DNA of 48,801 bases. Origin: a candidate division BRC1 bacterium HGW-BRC1-1 (lineage in GTDB: Bacteria > Sumerlaeota > Sumerlaeia > Sumerlaeales > Sumerlaeaceae). The first letter of the stretch is position 1. Every line of letters starts with the position of its first letter. The position numbers and the translations under genes were made by a program. The stretch covers positions 1 through 48,801 of the forward strand of contig PHCB01000018.1 in the NCBI GenBank assembly GCA_002842095.1, in the 5' to 3' direction. Positions 8,680 to 17,583 of this stretch are shown piece by piece. The notes under the pieces are model-generated. The model searched no databases, was not told the origin of the DNA, and was given only the letters and a program-made list of their open reading frames with translations.

Positions 8680-11541
8680 ATGCCCGCTAAATTTGTCGAG
8701 ATCATCGGCGCTCGTACTCATAATCTGCGCAACATCACCACGCGCATTCCCCTCGGTCAGCTAACGGTCATCACGGGGGTTTCCGGCAGTGGCAAATCCA
8801 CCCTCGCGTTTGACACCCTTTATGCCGAGGGACAGCGGCGCTTCGTGGAAAGCATGAGCACCTACGCGCGTCAGTTTATTGAAAAAATGGCGCGTCCGGA
8901 TGTGGACCAGATTCTCAACATCCAGCCGGCCATCGCCATCGAGCAGAAGAACAGCGTGAAAAACGCGCGCAGCACGATTGGCACGGCCACCGAAATTAAC
9001 GATTACCTGCGACTGCTTTTCGCGCGCGCGGGCACCACCATCTGTCCCCATTGCGGCATTGAAGTGAGCGAGGACTCCCCCCAGAGTGTGGCTACCCATC
9101 TGCTGCAGCATCACGCCGGTGCGCGCGCCGTGGTGGTGGCACCAGTCACGCTGGAAGCGCGGGCACGCCCCGATGCCGTGCGCAACGAACTGATGCGCAG
9201 TGGTTTCACGCGGGTGCTGGCCCCGGCCGGCAGCGACACGCCCATGCTGGACCTGCAGGAGGCCGACGATGCGCAGGTTGCCGCCGTCTTCAACGATGGG
9301 CGCGTGCGCGTGGTCATCGACCGCATCGTCGTGGACCCCGGCGATTACGAGCGCATCTCCTCCAGTCTCGCCATCGCCTTTCAGGCGGGGCGCGACACCC
9401 TTGAGATTCATCTGGCCGATGCCCCCGCAGGCACGGCGCCCCTGGCGTTTCATTCCGGTTTTCGCTGCAACGGATGCGCGCGCGCTTTCCCCCGACCCGA
9501 GCCAAACCTCTTCTCATTCAACTCGCCCCTCGGGGCCTGCCCCGAGTGCAGCGGGTTCGGGCGCACCACCGGCGTCGATTGGGACAAGGTCATCGTCAAT
9601 CGCTCGCTAACCCTCGCCCAAAAGCCGATTGTGCCCTTCAACTCGCCGGCCTATAAAAGCCTTTATCCCTGGCTGAAAAAGGAATCGACCCGCGACGAAA
9701 TCCCGTGGGACGTGCCCCTCGACCAGTTCACCCCGGCCCAATGGAACAACCTGCTGTACGGCACGGGCAAGTTCGGCGGCATCAGCGAGTTTTTCACCTG
9801 GCTGGAAAAAGAACACTACAAGGTGCAGAGTCGCATCATGATCGCCCGCTACCGTGGCTTCGCGCCCTGCCACGTGTGCGGCGGCAGCCGTCTGGTGCCC
9901 GAGGCGCGCAACGTCGTATGGGGTCCGCGCGATGGATCCATGCCGCGGCGTCACATCAACGAAGTGACCGCGTTGAGCATCCGCGACCTCCTCGGTGAAT
10001 GGGTGACCACGCGCCTCGACGCCAGCGAGGAACAACTGGCCGGTCGCCTGTTCCGCGAGGTCCTGTCGCGGCTCACCTATCTGGCGCGCGTGGGGCTGGG
10101 CTACCTGACCCTCGACCGCCAGACCCGCACTCTGTCGGGTGGCGAGGCCCAGCGCATCAATCTGGCCACGGCCCTCGGCACCTCCCTCACGCAGACGCTT
10201 TACGTGCTGGACGAACCCACCGTGGGACTGCATCCGCGCGACTCGCGCCGCCTGCTGGAGATCCTTTACGACCTGCGCGAAAAGGGCAACACGATCGTTG
10301 TCGTGGAGCACGACCCCGAACTGATTCTCGGCGCCGACCACCTCATCGACATGGGGCCCAGGGCCGGCTCTCACGGCGGCGAAATCGTCTTCGAAGGTGC
10401 ACCCGCGAAGCTTCTTTCAGACGATGCCACCACCCTGACCGCACAATTTCTCCAGCACAAAAACGAGCCGCTTCCGCAATCACCCGCTCCGCCGAAATCG
10501 GTCCACGGCATTTCAATCAAAGGCGCTGCGGAGCACAACCTCAAGGGCGTGGATGTCGAGATTCCCCTGCAATGCTGGGTCTGTGTGACCGGTGTATCAG
10601 GAAGTGGAAAAACGACCCTCATTCATGATGTGCTGTATAAGGGTTATCAAAAATTCCACAAGCTCCCCGTGGAAGACGTCGGACGCGTGCGAAGCATCGA
10701 GGGTCTGGAACACATCAACGAGATGCTGCTCATCGACCAGTCTTCGATTGGTCGCTCCAGCCGCAGCAATCCCGTCACCTTCGTGAAGGCTTACGACGGC
10801 ATCCGCAAACTGATGGCCGCCACGCGCGAGGCCCGCTCCCTCGGTTGGGGCGAAGGCGACTTCTCCTTCAACCGCCCCGGTGGCCGCTGCGAGACGTGCG
10901 AGGGCACCGGCGTCACCACCTACGACATGCACTTCCTCTCGGAGATGACGCTGCCGTGCGAGGAATGCGGCGGGAAGCGTTTCCAGCCGCGCCTGCTTGA
11001 GGTGTGCTATCGCGGAAAAAACATCGACGACATTCTCTCCATGACGATCGAGGACGCGTGCGTTTTCTTTGGCGACCACACCGCCGTGGTGCGACGCCTC
11101 ACCCCTCTACGCGAGGTGGGGCTGGGCTATCTGACCCTCGGCCAGAGCACCAGCACCCTCAGCGGCGGCGAGGCGCAGCGGCTGAAGCTGGCCAGCTATC
11201 TGGTCACCAATGCCGACCTCTCCCACACCATGATGATCTTCGACGAACCCACCACGGGGCTGCATCTGTCGGATCTTGCGCTGCTTGCGGGCGTCTTCCG
11301 GCGTCTGGTGGCCCGAAAATGTTCGCTCGTCGTCATCGAACACAACCTCGAGATCATTCGCCAGGCCGACTGGATCATCGACATCGGCCCCGAGGGGGGC
11401 GACGAAGGCGGAACGATCGTGGCACAGGGACCACCGACGGAAGTGGCCAAACGGGCCGACACCCACACGGCTCGCTATCTGAAAGAGATGCAAAGCGCCG
11501 CACCCGTCCCGCCGAAGAAGGCGCGAAAAAAAGCATCCTGA
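8680..11541 (+). CDS. uvrA: Excinuclease ABC subunit A
   Basis: The damage-recognition ATPase of nucleotide excision repair, 953 residues, normal for the family. Two ABC modules are seen: Walker A VTGVSGSGKST (first; TVITGVSGSGKST) and CVTGVSGSGKTT (second), signature motifs TLSGGEAQRINLA and TLSGGEAQRLKLA, and Walker B VLDEPTVGLHPRD and IFDEPTTGLHLSD. Zinc-binding cysteine pairs are present at CNGCARAF/CPECSGFG, CHVCGGSR and CETCEGTG/CEECGGKR, plus an extra pair CPHCG near residue 125 where E. coli UvrA has a single Cys. Sequence in the second module (SSIGRSSRSNPVTFVKAYDGI, split here as SSIGRSSRSNP and VTFVKAYDGI) departs somewhat from canonical IGRTPRSNPATY, so it could be a UvrA paralogue rather than the housekeeping copy. 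It stands alone on the plus strand, ending 23 bp from the convergent DUF819 gene. Confidence 0.93.
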   Translation: MPAKFVEIIGARTHNLRNITTRIPLGQLTVITGVSGSGKSTLAFDTLYAEGQRRFVESMSTYARQFIEKMARPDVDQILNIQPAIAIEQKNSVKNARSTIGTATEINDYLRLLFARAGTTICPHCGIEVSEDSPQSVATHLLQHHAGARAVVVAPVTLEARARPDAVRNELMRSGFTRVLAPAGSDTPMLDLQEADDAQVAAVFNDGRVRVVIDRIVVDPGDYERISSSLAIAFQAGRDTLEIHLADAPAGTAPLAFHSGFRCNGCARAFPRPEPNLFSFNSPLGACPECSGFGRTTGVDWDKVIVNRSLTLAQKPIVPFNSPAYKSLYPWLKKESTRDEIPWDVPLDQFTPAQWNNLLYGTGKFGGISEFFTWLEKEHYKVQSRIMIARYRGFAPCHVCGGSRLVPEARNVVWGPRDGSMPRRHINEVTALSIRDLLGEWVTTRLDASEEQLAGRLFREVLSRLTYLARVGLGYLTLDRQTRTLSGGEAQRINLATALGTSLTQTLYVLDEPTVGLHPRDSRRLLEILYDLREKGNTIVVVEHDPELILGADHLIDMGPRAGSHGGEIVFEGAPAKLLSDDATTLTAQFLQHKNEPLPQSPAPPKSVHGISIKGAAEHNLKGVDVEIPLQCWVCVTGVSGSGKTTLIHDVLYKGYQKFHKLPVEDVGRVRSIEGLEHINEMLLIDQSSIGRSSRSNPVTFVKAYDGIRKLMAATREARSLGWGEGDFSFNRPGGRCETCEGTGVTTYDMHFLSEMTLPCEECGGKRFQPRLLEVCYRGKNIDDILSMTIEDACVFFGDHTAVVRRLTPLREVGLGYLTLGQSTSTLSGGEAQRLKLASYLVTNADLSHTMMIFDEPTTGLHLSDLALLAGVFRRLVARKCSLVVIEHNLEIIRQADWIIDIGPEGGDEGGTIVAQGPPTEVAKRADTHTARYLKEMQSAAPVPPKKARKKAS

Positions 11542-11564
11542 CGCCTCGCACCACTATTCGCGTA

Positions 11565-12809
11565 TTACATAAATTTCAGCACTGCTGCGGTCATCAATCC
11601 GATAAAGGTTCCCATGATGCCGCCAAAGACTCCGAGCAGCACACCGACCGGAGTCATCTCGGGTTCATAAGCGCCGGCCACCACCGATGCCGAAGCCGGC
11701 CCGCCGATGTTGGCCATGCTGCCCACCGCTCCGAAGAACAGCGGCGCGCGCAGAAGTCGCATCGCTATTAAGATGAAGACAGCCTGCGTGATGAGCATCA
11801 CCGCGCCCACGGCTGCGTACCACGGCACCGCCCCCACCTGCCGCAAGTCCGCCTGGGCACCGAACGTGGGAAGGAGCAGGAAGAGCATGGCGTAACCGAA
11901 CCGCGAAGCCCCGGCCTTTTCCAACCGCCGCACGGGCGTGAAGGACAACGCCAACCCACCCACCGTAACGAGAATAATGGTGAGCGTGAACTTGGACAGC
12001 GTCTGCCCCAGCACCTCGTTCACCTTCGCGTGGGCCGCCATCCAGGGTTGAATGGCGGCGTGCAGAACACCACCGCCCAACACGGCGAGGTATCCACCCA
12101 CCAGCGCCAACGCCAGAATCATCAGAATTTCGCGAGTTGTCGGGCAGTGCATGGAGGACTGCGCGCTTGTGTCCATGCGCGCCCGCACATCTTCCATCAG
12201 GCGTGGGTCAACCTTGAACCAGCCCGCAAACTTCGTCTGCCAACCCGCCAGCGCAATCAACAGGCCCAGCCACGAGTACGCCATCACGGTGTCGACAATG
12301 ATCATGGGAGCGAACGCGTCCTGCGGGATAGCCAGCGCCGACTGCACTGCATACATGTTGGCCGAGCCGCCAATCCAACTGGCTGTAAGCGCGCCGAGGT
12401 TCTGTGCACCGTGGGTCTGGTCGAGTTTTGAACTGAAAAGGAGAAATCCGATGACGGCCCCAACGACAATGCCCACGGTGGCGGACAACATGACACCCAC
12501 GGCCTTCACACCCAGCCGCGCGATGGCCTTAACATCCGCCGAGATGAGCAGCAACAGAAGCAGCGGGGGCAGAAAGACTTTGTTGAACCAACCGTAGAGT
12601 GGGCTCTCGGCGGGGGTGATACCGAGACTGGTCGTAATCATGGGGAGGAAATAGCAGAAGATCAGCGGTGGCAGAAACTCGAAGAAGCGGCGAAGAGGCT
12701 TCCATTCGCTGATCCAGAATACCCCCGCCACCATGGCGAGGAGAAAGGAAAACAAGGCCAACGGATCCGTAACAAGCGCCGTGGCAACGGGAGCGGCTGT
12801 AGGGTTCAT
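11565..12809 (-). CDS. DUF819 family integral membrane protein
   Basis: A polytopic membrane protein of 414 residues with about ten to eleven hydrophobic segments, matching the DUF819 family (YjcL-like). Recognisable stretches are FFEFLPPLIFCYFLPMI near the N-terminus, LTASWIGGSANMYAVQSAL, and MANIGGPASASVVAGAY near the C-terminus, the last two being duplicated GGxAN/GGP-type loops expected in a two-fold inverted transporter fold. The substrate is unknown. The frame could begin two codons earlier at a TTG (12815), but the ATG at 12809 is preferred. No strong Shine-Dalgarno is seen. It is convergent with uvrA, and its upstream region is the hairpin-rich repeat island at 12911-13148, which separates it from the glutaminyl cyclotransferase gene. 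Confidence 0.88.
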   Translation of the reverse strand: MNPTAAPVATALVTDPLALFSFLLAMVAGVFWISEWKPLRRFFEFLPPLIFCYFLPMITTSLGITPAESPLYGWFNKVFLPPLLLLLLISADVKAIARLGVKAVGVMLSATVGIVVGAVIGFLLFSSKLDQTHGAQNLGALTASWIGGSANMYAVQSALAIPQDAFAPMIIVDTVMAYSWLGLLIALAGWQTKFAGWFKVDPRLMEDVRARMDTSAQSSMHCPTTREILMILALALVGGYLAVLGGGVLHAAIQPWMAAHAKVNEVLGQTLSKFTLTIILVTVGGLALSFTPVRRLEKAGASRFGYAMLFLLLPTFGAQADLRQVGAVPWYAAVGAVMLITQAVFILIAMRLLRAPLFFGAVGSMANIGGPASASVVAGAYEPEMTPVGVLLGVFGGIMGTFIGLMTAAVLKFM

Positions 12810-12910
12810 GGGCAAAGAGAGAAAACCGAAAATGTGAAAGACACAAAGAGAAAAAGACCGTGGGTTCGCATTTAGTCACGGGATCATGGCGTCATCACAG
12901 TCCGTGTCCG

Positions 12911-13148
12911 GGTGGGATGTCAGATTCCAGCCATGGATGATGCAGTCGTCTTGCAAGACTGCGTCCACCTCCGGGGTCGAAACCATTTGAACTTGGTTCC
13001 GGTGGTTGAGCGAAGCAATACTACCGGAGCAATTTGCGGCCTTCCGATGAACCCGGATGGTTCAAAGCTATTAGCCGGTGGTTGAGCGAAGCGACACCAC
13101 CGGACCACTGCGTCAATATCGTCCGCATCCCGGCGGGATGCCAGATTC
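12911..13148. repeat. Repeat island with two CCGGTGGT hairpins between near-direct repeats
   Basis: Two hairpins of one family are present: 12999-13027 (CCGGTGGT / ACTACCGG arms) and 13075-13103 (CCGGTGGT / ACCACCGG arms), each with a 13-nt loop beginning TGAGCGAAGC. A closely related copy occurs 35 kb away at 48444-48472. The island is bracketed by two similar segments, GGTGGGATGTCAGATTC at 12911 and GGCGGGATGCCAGATTC at about 13132. No ORF here is credible. The right end abuts the stop codon of the glutaminyl cyclotransferase gene. Confidence 0.8.
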
Positions 13149-13946
13149 TTATTTCGCCGGAACAAACCTTACCTCGAACAACCACGGCCAGAGTTTCCCG
13201 GTTATGAAAAACCGGTCCAATACCTTGTTGTAGGCGATCCCGTTTAAAACATCGGCCCAACCGCGCTCGGCTGCGCTCAGCAATCCGCCTGCGGCCACCA
13301 CACCCGTCACCTTCCCCGTGGCGGGGTCGATGCGCACGATCCGATCCTGCTGCCAGACGTTCGCCCACAACACGCCCCCCGCAAACTCCAGCTCGTTCAG
13401 CGCCCCCAACGGCTTCCCCGCCAGTGTCACCGTGCGCGTGGTGACCAACCCGAAATCCTCCGCCCTGCGCCACTGCAACACCGCCGAGCCATCGCTCATC
13501 ACGAGATGCTTGCCATCATAAGCCAGCCCCCAGCCCTCGCCCTCGTAACGCATTTCTCCGGTCTGTTTCAGGCTCGCAGCGTCATAAACCAGCGCCACGC
13601 CATTTTGCCACGTTAGTTGAATCAGCTTCTCCCCCACCAGCGCCAGGCCCTCGCCGAACATCTTCGCAGGCAAATCCTTTTTCAACAAAACCCTGCCCGA
13701 GGCCGGCTCCACCATCCGCACGCTCGACCGCCCCTCCAGACCCGTGCTCTCGAACAACGCCCCCTCGTGCCATTCCAACCCCTGGGTGAACGCTCCGGGA
13801 TCATGGGGATGCTTCGCCAGTACTTCAACGCGCAGACTCTCCACCTCGTCCCCCGCCTGAGCAAGCTTGCCGCCGCTGCAACCTCCCGCCATCCAACCGA
13901 CCATCAGCAGGGTGGTTGCCCGGTGCCATTTCCTCGTGAATTTCAT
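13149..13946 (-). CDS. Glutaminyl-peptide cyclotransferase, lipoprotein
   Basis: Glutamine cyclotransferase of the plant/bacterial beta-propeller type, which converts N-terminal glutamine to pyroglutamate. The 265-residue product has a signal sequence with a lipobox ending WMAGGC, so it should be an envelope lipoprotein. Family hallmarks are clear: HDPGAFTQGLEW near residue 47, GSSVRM-like strand SSVRMVEPASGRVL, ALNELEF, and the C-terminal VLNGIAYN. The start ATG at 13946 is preferred over the open-frame start at 13982 because it gives a basic N-terminus (MKFTRKWHR) directly before the hydrophobic core. Length matches bacterial family members. It stands alone, divergent from zwf; a 159-bp gap holds both promoters. 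The gene is often unlinked to its substrates, so context says little. Confidence 0.9.
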   Translation of the reverse strand: MKFTRKWHRATTLLMVGWMAGGCSGGKLAQAGDEVESLRVEVLAKHPHDPGAFTQGLEWHEGALFESTGLEGRSSVRMVEPASGRVLLKKDLPAKMFGEGLALVGEKLIQLTWQNGVALVYDAASLKQTGEMRYEGEGWGLAYDGKHLVMSDGSAVLQWRRAEDFGLVTTRTVTLAGKPLGALNELEFAGGVLWANVWQQDRIVRIDPATGKVTGVVAAGGLLSAAERGWADVLNGIAYNKVLDRFFITGKLWPWLFEVRFVPAK

Positions 13947-14105
13947 TCTATCCCATTTCCGCCAATGCCCATCCGTCGTCAATCGCGAATGAACTTGTGA
14001 ATATGACCCCCACCTCGTGCTCTAAGTCACCTGAAAGGTGCCGGCTAACACCATAAGTCTGCACCCCTGAACACTAAAGCCACCGCGCGGAGACCGGCCT
14101 CAGTC

Positions 14106-15656
14106 ATGACCAGCCCGAGCCTTACAGACGACTCCAATTCACCAAACCCTCTGCGCGAGGGCCTGCGAATCCGCCCGGTGCCCGATCCCGCCATCGTGGT
14201 AATCTTCGGCGCCACCGGCGATCTCGCCGCTCGCAAGTTGCTTCCCGCCCTGCAGGCCCTTGCTGCCGGGAATTTCCTTCCCCCCGCTTTCGCCGTGCTC
14301 GGTTACGGACGCCGCGACAAGGACGACAATGCTTTCCGCGACGACGTGCGCAAGGCCCTCGAAGAGCACGGCCAGAATGGCGACTCCGCCACCACCGAGG
14401 GGTTCCTCTCCCAAGTTTACTATCAGCGCGGCAACCTCGACAACGCCGCTGATTTCGAAGCTCTCGGCAAGCGGCTGAAAAAAATCGCCGCCGAACGCAA
14501 CATCGCCCCCAACGTTCTGTTCTACCTGTCAACCCCTCCCGAACATTTTGAACCGGTCATTCGCAACCTGGGCCACACAGGCCTGAACCAACCCGAGAAC
14601 GGCTGGGCACGCGTGGTTATCGAAAAGCCCTTCGGCCGCGACCTCGACAGCGCCCACGAACTGAACGCAGTGGTGGCCGAGCATTTTGGCGAGGAGCAGG
14701 TTTTTCGCATCGACCATTACCTCGGCAAAGAAAACGTCCAGAACATCCTCGTTTTCCGCTACGCCAACGCCATCTTTGAACCCATCTGGAACCGTCGCTA
14801 TGTGGACAACGTCCAAATAACCGTGGCCGAAAGTCTCGGCATGGAAGGGCGCGGCGATTTCTTCGACAAGGCGGGCGTGGCACGCGACATCATGCAGAAC
14901 CATCTTCTCCAGCTGCTCTGCCTCACGGCCATGGAGCCCCCCGTGGCTCTGGCCGGCGACGCCGTGCGCGACGAAAAGGTGAAGGTGGTGCGCTCCCTGT
15001 GCCGCATAGAAGCCGATGACGTGGCCGCCCAGACCAGCCGCGGACAATACACCTCCGGGGACCTGAACGGAAAGTCGGTGCCCGGCTACCTGCAGGAGGA
15101 GGAAGTGCCGGCAGACAGCACCACGGAAACCTATGCCGCTGCGCGTGTCTTCATCGACAACTGGCGCTGGTCCGGCGTGCCGTTTTATTTGCGCGCTGGC
15201 AAACGCATGCCGCACAAAATTACCGAGATTGCCATCGAGTTTCGACAGGCGCCCATGCACCTGTTCGAGGAAACCCGCGGCGAGGAAGCCCGCCCCAACG
15301 CCCTCATCATGAACATCCAGCCCGATGAAGGGATGGCCGTGCGCTTTTACAGCAAGGTGCCCGGAACCCAGATGCGCGTGCGTCCGGTCGTCATGGATTT
15401 CCGCTACGGCTCCTCCTTTGGCGTGGAGCCCCCCGACGCCTATGAACGCCTGTTGCTCGACGCGTTGCTGGGAGATTCGACCCTCTTCACCCGCGCAGAC
15501 GAAGTGGAGGAAGCCTGGCGATTCTTCACGCCCATCCTTGAGGCTTGGGAGGCCGCAGGGAAAGACGGCATGCATAATTACGAGGCCGGCACCTGGGGCC
15601 CCGACGACGCGCAACGCCTGACAGATCAGGACGACAAGCAATGGAGGCGACTGTGA
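14106..15656 (+). CDS. zwf: Glucose-6-phosphate 1-dehydrogenase
   Basis: Oxidises glucose-6-phosphate to 6-phosphogluconolactone with NADP, the entry to the oxidative pentose phosphate pathway. The product has 516 residues, usual for the family. The nucleotide-binding motif FGATGDLAARKLLPAL lies at about residues 34-49, and the catalytic segment FRIDHYLGKENVQN lies at about 200-213 with His204 as part of the substrate site and K208 conserved. The C-terminal domain contains PFYLRAGKRMP and LLLDALLGDSTLFTRADEVE, both diagnostic. It is the first gene of a tight operon zwf-opcA-pgl with overlapping coding ends. Upstream, the only visible structure is a small CACCT/AGGTG hairpin near 14028-14041, of unknown use. 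Confidence 0.97.
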   Translation: MTSPSLTDDSNSPNPLREGLRIRPVPDPAIVVIFGATGDLAARKLLPALQALAAGNFLPPAFAVLGYGRRDKDDNAFRDDVRKALEEHGQNGDSATTEGFLSQVYYQRGNLDNAADFEALGKRLKKIAAERNIAPNVLFYLSTPPEHFEPVIRNLGHTGLNQPENGWARVVIEKPFGRDLDSAHELNAVVAEHFGEEQVFRIDHYLGKENVQNILVFRYANAIFEPIWNRRYVDNVQITVAESLGMEGRGDFFDKAGVARDIMQNHLLQLLCLTAMEPPVALAGDAVRDEKVKVVRSLCRIEADDVAAQTSRGQYTSGDLNGKSVPGYLQEEEVPADSTTETYAAARVFIDNWRWSGVPFYLRAGKRMPHKITEIAIEFRQAPMHLFEETRGEEARPNALIMNIQPDEGMAVRFYSKVPGTQMRVRPVVMDFRYGSSFGVEPPDAYERLLLDALLGDSTLFTRADEVEEAWRFFTPILEAWEAAGKDGMHNYEAGTWGPDDAQRLTDQDDKQWRRL

Positions 15657-16798
15657 CACCGCCACCACGCACCGGGGAGTCCGGCGAGGCCGCGGGCTTG
15701 CCCGGTCTGCTGACGTTCAACAACGCCGACGCCGACCGCATCGAAGCCGCCGTGCGGCGCCTGTGGACCGACGCCGCTGCGGAGGGTAACACCGGCGTGC
15801 TGCGCGCCAGCGTCCTCAATCTTGCCGTGGTGCTCGACGATGCAACCCAGCTTCAGGAGGTCTTTCAAACTCTCGGTGAACTTGCCAACAGCCACCCGGC
15901 CCGCGCCATCATACTGGCCCCCGAGGCGAACCTCACCGATGACAACATCCGCACCGAAGTTTCCATCCAGTGCAGCTTTCTGCCGGGTTACTCGCGGCAC
16001 GTCTGCACGGAGCGCATCGTTATCTTTGCATCTCCCGCAGCCATGCCCGCGCTGGCGCAAACCGTGGAGGCGCTCTTCATGGACGAACTGCGCCGGTTCC
16101 TCTGGTGGCGCCGCTCCACCCCGCCCGGCGGCCCACTTTTCGAACGGCTTGCGGCTAAAGTCGATCACGTGATGATCGACTCTCGACGTCTCTCGCCGCG
16201 TCCCAATCCGTTCGGACTCATCGCCGACCATGACAAATGCTCTTTGCGCGATCTCAGTTGGAGCCGCCTCACCCCGTGGCGAGATATTCTTGCCCAGGTG
16301 TTCGACCCGCCTCAAACCCGCCCATTTTTGCAACAGATCCGCCATGTGGAGATTCGCCACGTCCCCGGCCCGCAGGGCCAGCGTATCAACGCCGCCGTGT
16401 TGCTCGCCGCGTGGTTGGCCGAGCGCCTTGGCTGGAGCCTGACGGGCAGGGGTGTTGACAGCGAACTGCTGCTGACCGCCCCGGAAGGCGGTACTCCCAT
16501 CACCCTCGCTTTCACACCCGACTCCCGCCCAAGCCATCCCCTGCATCTCACGGCCATCATCCTCACACCTAATGAGGGGGCCGGATTGCATGTCTCCATC
16601 GAGCGCGCCGAGGATATGCAAACCGCTCAACTTTGCATGGGGCCCGGTGACGCGCCCCTCGCATGCAAAGTGGTGGGCATGGCTCCCATGCGCGATCCCC
16701 AGGCATTGGCACGAGAACTTGATTTCTGGGGACGCGATGAAATCTACTGTCGCGTAATTCCCATCGCCCATCAACTCGCGGAGGCTCTCGACCCATGA
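15653..16798 (+). CDS. opcA: Glucose-6-phosphate dehydrogenase assembly protein OpcA
   Basis: OpcA promotes assembly and activation of Zwf in cyanobacteria and is common in actinobacteria. The 381-residue product begins in the overlap with the zwf stop: a GTG at 15653 is preceded by GGAGG at 15643-15647 with a 5-base spacer, which favours it over the in-frame ATG at 15641. An N-terminal alpha/beta half (VLNLAVVLDDATQLQEVF, HPARAIILAPEA) is followed by CSFLPGYSRHVCTERIVIFA, VEALFMDELRRFLWWRR, DHVMIDSRR and a C-terminal half with LLAAWLAERLGWSLTG; these are typical OpcA segments. Both Cys residues in the middle (CSFLPG and HVCTER) could be redox-sensitive, as proposed for cyanobacterial OpcA; that is inference. 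Position between zwf and pgl is the classical arrangement. Confidence 0.93.
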   Translation: MTPPPRTGESGEAAGLPGLLTFNNADADRIEAAVRRLWTDAAAEGNTGVLRASVLNLAVVLDDATQLQEVFQTLGELANSHPARAIILAPEANLTDDNIRTEVSIQCSFLPGYSRHVCTERIVIFASPAAMPALAQTVEALFMDELRRFLWWRRSTPPGGPLFERLAAKVDHVMIDSRRLSPRPNPFGLIADHDKCSLRDLSWSRLTPWRDILAQVFDPPQTRPFLQQIRHVEIRHVPGPQGQRINAAVLLAAWLAERLGWSLTGRGVDSELLLTAPEGGTPITLAFTPDSRPSHPLHLTAIILTPNEGAGLHVSIERAEDMQTAQLCMGPGDAPLACKVVGMAPMRDPQALARELDFWGRDEIYCRVIPIAHQLAEALDP

Positions 16799-17544
16799 CT
16801 GATCACCAACATTGGCCCCATGCCAATGTCTGTATCTTCCCCACCATCGAGGATCTGAGTCAGGCCGCCGCCGAGCGCACCGTAAAGATTGTAAACGAGG
16901 CCTTCGACCGACGCGGGCGTTGCAGCATGGCCCTGGCCGGCGGGTCCACTCCGGCCACGCTCTACCGTTTGCTCGCCTCGTCACCCTTCCGTTACGCCGC
17001 CCCCTGGGAAAAAGTGCATTACTTCTGGAGCGATGAGCGCTGTGTGCCGCCCGATCATCCCGAGAGCAACTATCTCCTCGCCCGCACCACCATGCTCTGT
17101 CCCCTCGAAGTTCCCGAGTCGCAGATTCACCGAATGCCCGGCGAAGAAGACCCTTCCCGGGCCGCCGAAATGGTGGAGAACAAAATCCGCGACGTCCTGG
17201 AAATCACCCATGGTTTCTTTCCGCGCATTGATCTTGTTCTGCTCGGCATGGGCGAAGATGGCCACACCGCCTCGTTGTTTCCCAATGCCCCCGATCTCCA
17301 CGAAAGCGAGCGCTGGGCCATTGCCTCCGTCAAACCCGGCGGATGGAGACGCATAACTTTATCACTGCCAGCCATAAATCATGCCCACCACATCATGTTT
17401 CTCGTGGCTGGAGGGGAAAAAGCGCACATGCTGAGACGTGCCCTTGGAGACCCCACCCCGGAGGTCCCCGCCGGATTGGTTCGCCCCGTGGAGGGCGAGT
17501 TGCATTGGATGGTTGACCAAGCCGCCGCATCCGATCTTACTTAA
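16795..17544 (+). CDS. pgl: 6-phosphogluconolactonase
   Basis: Hydrolyses 6-phosphogluconolactone, the product of Zwf, to 6-phosphogluconate. The 249-residue product has the family motifs MALAGGSTPATLYRLL near residue 43, FWSDERCVPPDHPESNY near residue 76 and LLGMGEDGHTASLFP near residue 145 (the DGH segment holds the catalytic His). Its ATG overlaps the opcA stop (ATGA), indicating translational coupling. Together with zwf and opcA it supplies NADPH from glucose-6-phosphate; the next enzyme, 6-phosphogluconate dehydrogenase, is not in the window. rbfA follows 39 bp downstream without an evident terminator and may be cotranscribed. Confidence 0.95.
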   Translation: MTDHQHWPHANVCIFPTIEDLSQAAAERTVKIVNEAFDRRGRCSMALAGGSTPATLYRLLASSPFRYAAPWEKVHYFWSDERCVPPDHPESNYLLARTTMLCPLEVPESQIHRMPGEEDPSRAAEMVENKIRDVLEITHGFFPRIDLVLLGMGEDGHTASLFPNAPDLHESERWAIASVKPGGWRRITLSLPAINHAHHIMFLVAGGEKAHMLRRALGDPTPEVPAGLVRPVEGELHWMVDQAAASDLT

Positions 17545-17583
17545 AGTTTAAGCTCCACCAGAATCAGACAGGAGAACCTTCTC

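Noticed and set aside
12910-13148. CRISPR array at the 12.9-13.1 kb repeat island
   Set aside because: Only two hairpin copies with unequal spacing and no regular direct repeats or spacers.
14529-16984. Long antisense frames over zwf and opcA (379 and 452 codons)
   Set aside because: Both overlap coding sequences with clear family motifs; they have atypical composition (His- and Gly-rich) and no start signals.
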